Assembly: GCF_949628215.1 (NCBI RefSeq)
Contig: NC_134276.1
Location: forward strand, 126,976,125-127,040,124
Length of the DNA: 64,000 bases
DNA from: Phalacrocorax aristotelis
Taxonomy: Eukaryota > Chordata > Aves > Suliformes > Phalacrocoracidae
Direction of reading: 5' to 3'
In this document: piece by piece, positions 60,601-64,000 of the stretch
Numbering within the stretch: position 1 is the first letter of the stretch
Layout: each line of letters opens with the position of its first letter
Translations under genes and position numbers: made by a program
Notes under the pieces: generated by a model
Told to the model about the DNA's origin: nothing
The model's input: the letters and a program-made list of their open reading frames with translations, nothing else
Databases searched by the model: none

Positions 60601-63600
60601 TCTGAACTTTGGAGCAAGGATCTAGGGGACTGAATGCTCAACACATATGAAACTAGGCGTAAATTCGAGATTTAAAGGATCCCCTTGAGTCTCACAGCAG
60701 TCCGACCTACATCCTGGCATTAGGACAAAGGAAACAGGGCAACCCAAAAGACAATGAAACCTGTTGAAGATACTTGTGAACAAGTAGTTCTGACTCCAAT
60801 AAATGAAAGAGTGACACCTCTTCCACCAATAAATAGGAACTACAAACTTTTTAAAAGTTATTCATATGTTTAAAAAAGAGCAGCAGCAGATACTGGAGAT
60901 TCAGTCTTTTCCTCTAAGTGGCACGGGTGAAGAGCAAGTCCCTTGTATGGAGTTCAAGCATTCCTCTCTCCTGAGAGGACCCCCAGTCTTTGGTGCAAGC
61001 ACCCCCAAGGCGGGGGACTCTCCTCTTATTCAACCTTGCAGCAAAGAGCTTTAAAATCCCTTTCTGTCCCTGCACAGTAGCATAAAGCAACATTCTCTTA
61101 GTACAAGGTTCTCCTTCTCGAAGTGACAGTGTTACCTACTTCAACTATTGTGTTCCTCAAAAGCTGTATAACACAGAATAGAAGTGCAAAAAGGAGCTGA
61201 ATATAAATGCTGTTGACCACAGAAATGTGAGACCATGGCTTGCATTAGCCCTGGAAGTCTACTTGGTCAACGAGGAGACGGAAAACAAAAGTAATAATGA
61301 AAATCATATACTAGAATAAAGCTAATATTTGGACAGAGTCTTCCCTTGAAGTTTATATCATTCAAGGAAAGTCTCCAATGCAAGATTCTATAAAACTGTA
61401 AAGCCAGTATCACCTTCTGTTTTCTCTCTCCTTAGAAAAGCAGAAAATATGCACATATGAGACGAGTTTCTTAGAACATCACAACTCTCAAGATTAGTAT
61501 TTCTTCAGAGAATGAAAAAGAAAGGATACATTTTCAAAAAAGCAAGATTTCTGGATTCACAAATGACTGTCTTTTATGTAAAAGATATGTTAAAATAGTG
61601 TTCACCAGCTGATTATTTTGTTAGTTTCACTTTCCCTTAGGCAATTGTACCTGTACACACTGCATTCTAAAAGTACAATCTCTAGTGTGGATAATCTACC
61701 TGTTTGGTACCATCCTGTTTGTAAAACCACTTCTTAGCCTAAAAATATAAACTGTAAACTGTATAAGATGCAAAATGAACTGAGGTGTTTAAAAAAGCAT
61801 TAGGAAAAATAAAAGGCAACAAAGAAGTTAAATCAAGAAACACATTAAACTAGTAATTATCCTAAATGAATTACTGAACCTTACAGAGGATTAGCAGGGG
61901 AAGCGTGGAATGGGTATGCAGCCATTTAAATGATCAGGCATTCTCAGTGAAGTGAGAACACTCTCTATGAAAATATGTATGATTCAGCATTCAGTCAAAG
62001 GAAAAGGCAAAGACCATGGTCAGAAAATGTGGACCACTGAATCAGCACTCTGTTGCAGCAGCTAACTGGAATTAATTTGGGAAATGGCACCTGTTTGGCT
62101 TAATGGGACAAAGCCCATCCTTTACATAATTGGGTAATCTAGTTTTGTTACCTGCGTAATTAATATTGAGAGGATAGTCTCTTCCTTCCCTTACAAATGG
62201 GCATACACAGAATAAAGAAAAGTCAGACTTTGAAATCACTGCTGGAAGACCATAACTTTTAAACTGCAAGTAGAAAGAAAAAGGATGAGGTGGTGGCCTC
62301 CATGTAAGTGCAAATGGCAGATGACAGGAGTCTGTAAGGAATGCCAGCACCTGATGATTCCCGTGCTTGAAGTTCTCATTTTATTATCGCAATATGTGGC
62401 ATAGGTACCTCTTTCCCACTCCAAAATAACTTTCAAGTTTATTGATTTGCAGTGACACAGATTTCCTCATTCTCAGTGAAAGCACAGTTTGTAACTGATG
62501 TGACCATCTCTCATTTCTTCCAGTCTTCACAGTTAGGAGAAATGATAAATGATTAATACCTCCTCCACAACCCTCATCCACTTGATTTTGCACATTTTCA
62601 TTTAGGAGTGATATGCTATCACCCAAAGGAATGAAGGTCAGCTGAGATGTACCTGAATTAGAAAAGCAAATATAAATCCTCATGCTCTTCTAAGTTTGCA
62701 CTCTTACAAAGTTTGGATCTAAACTTGCTGCCTGGGCCACCTGTTGCAAGATGAGAATACAGAAAGGATGCCCCAGGCCACAAGGCTTGGGTGTTGATCA
62801 GCTCCCTCTGGGCCACTTGGATCTGGATGTTGACATAGCCCTAGTGACCTTTTTTTTCAGCAGCTCTGTAGTGACAATTAAAATCTAGTAGGAATGACCC
62901 CAAATCCAGAAGCAACAGCAATGTGGTGTGAAAACGATAAAGGCAACACTCACCTTGAAAAACTTTTGAACTGAAACTCAAACTTGCAGAGGTTGTTTTC
63001 ATTTGAAAAAGGGGGGATCAAGTGGATAAATAAAGATGCAATTGGAATATATCAACAGTGGTGGATGGAGGTATTTTTTTATCCAATTCCTGGCAAAATC
63101 CACTGGCCACACGTAGCATAACTGTACAGAGAATATTTCTTCTACCCCACGTTAGTGCAGAGGATAATTTTAGGAAATCTTAAAACTTTAAAAAAACAGG
63201 ACTTGGAAAGAGTGAAAGACCACTTGCGGCACCTCTCTCCCAAGGCTAGGAATGGAAGAGGAAAGTCTGACATATGCTTTTACAAATGAAATAACAGGAT
63301 ATCTTAGAAGAGAGCTAATAGATAACCTTATTGTCTTGATTAATTGTTCTTCTGATATGAAAGGGTAGCAGGGAACAATCTAACATTTTTTAGAGCCTAA
63401 TACTGTTTTACCTTTTCTTAAAAAAAGTTACTTTCCTACATCTTGCTAAGTAGAGATGCAAAAGCCTGAAAAAAAAACTGTGTAAAGATGATAAAGAAGC
63501 CAATAATATGAAAAAGCACACTAGAACTGTAATAATGGTTGTTAAATGCTTCAAATAGCTGCAGCAGTTGATTGGGTTGTGCATGATACATGTGGAAAAT

Positions 63601-64000
63601 AATTTTTCTATGATCATAGGCAGATGCAAAAGTTAAATGATTATACTATGTATATATATTGATATAGAATTGCTATATATAGTGTACTGTATGTTCTAGC
63701 TTTCAGAAATACTGTATTGTAGTGTACTGTACTTAACTAAGCAGATCTAAATAGCAACTTGTCATTTTCCACAAAGTCACTAGTACTGTTAACAAAAACC
63801 AAAAAGTCTATTTTCTCCAGTAAAAGAAATACATACTGTTACAGTCACAGACATTTTGACTATAGAGAGACAATGTACATTTAACCAAAGAAAAACCCCA
63901 AACCAAAATAAAAACCTCACCCCAAAATCAACCAGCCAAAATTGTTGCATTTATCGTCTTATTCAAAAGGGGAAGGGAAATGCCACCAATCTAAGAAGAG

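Larger units (their letters stand above)
46690..64000 (-). other. ZBTB20: Putative long 3' UTR of ZBTB20 (partial)
   Basis: Three observations support this. First, there is an abrupt change from mixed-composition DNA to AT-rich, poly(T)-rich sequence with no recognised CR1 for 17 kb. Second, there is no long coding frame on either strand. Third, AATAAA hexamers occur on the minus strand near the left edge (46698-46703 and 47140-47145). In tetrapods the 3' end of ZBTB20, a gene with an exceptionally long 3' UTR, lies beyond the 5' end of DRD3 in the same orientation. No BTB or zinc-finger coding sequence is in the window, so the name is inferred from synteny. It could instead be conserved intergenic DNA, and the exact 3' end is unknown. 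Confidence 0.42.

Noticed and set aside
1..64000. CRISPR arrays, bacterial operons, tRNA or rRNA genes, LTR retroviruses
   Set aside because: No regularly spaced repeats, no operon-like gene packing, no cloverleaf or rRNA sequence recognised, and no gag-pol frames or paired LTRs seen.

Overview
The window is nuclear DNA from a bird. Two things show this: it carries several CR1 LINE retrotransposons, the dominant avian interspersed repeat, at different stages of decay and in both orientations, and it has one vertebrate gene with short exons and long introns. There is no prokaryotic gene organisation, and most open frames in the window are chance frames or CR1 remnants.

The one gene that can be read through is DRD3, the dopamine D3 receptor. 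It lies on the minus strand from the start codon at 19247 to the stop codon at 3318. Six coding exons (18966-19247, 8295-8407, 6920-7062, 5593-5789, 4364-4628, 3318-3514) have consensus GT/AG borders and compatible phases. They total 1197 bases, or 398 residues, against about 400 in the human receptor. The key class A GPCR and aminergic residues are present. A strong splice acceptor 10 bases before the ATG implies an upstream non-coding exon. The best candidate for that exon is in a CpG island at about 20.98-22.02 kb, which has a minus-strand splice donor at 21706/21705.

Repeats: a CR1 3' fragment (1-678); a decayed plus-strand CR1 (about 9457-9961) abutting tail to tail a near-full-length minus-strand CR1 with ORF1 and ORF2 remnants (about 9993-14150), both in the large DRD3 intron; a minus-strand CR1 just upstream of the DRD3 CpG island (about 22247-25230); an old CR1 tail (about 26985-27120); and a plus-strand CR1 (about 31210-32101) nearly identical to the 3' part of the 22-25 kb copy. 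MIR-like SINE relics lie near 15.2 kb, 8.6 kb and, weakly, 3.9 kb.

From about 25.2 to 46.7 kb I see no convincing gene. From about 46.9 kb to the end the character changes: AT-rich, poly(T)-rich, no recognisable CR1, no long coding frame, and one CpG/(GT)n-rich island at 47.6-48.3 kb. By position (DRD3, then the 3' end of ZBTB20 in tetrapods) and base composition, this is most simply the very long 3' UTR of ZBTB20 on the minus strand. That is inference, because no ZBTB20 coding sequence lies in the window.

I did not find a clearly novel biological system. The items most worth a second look are the CpG-island candidate first exon with a G-quadruplex-prone block, the inverted pair of near-identical CR1 copies sharing the same frame breaks, the palindromic tail-to-tail CR1 junction, and the CpG/Z-DNA-prone island and the 19-base G run within the putative 3' UTR.
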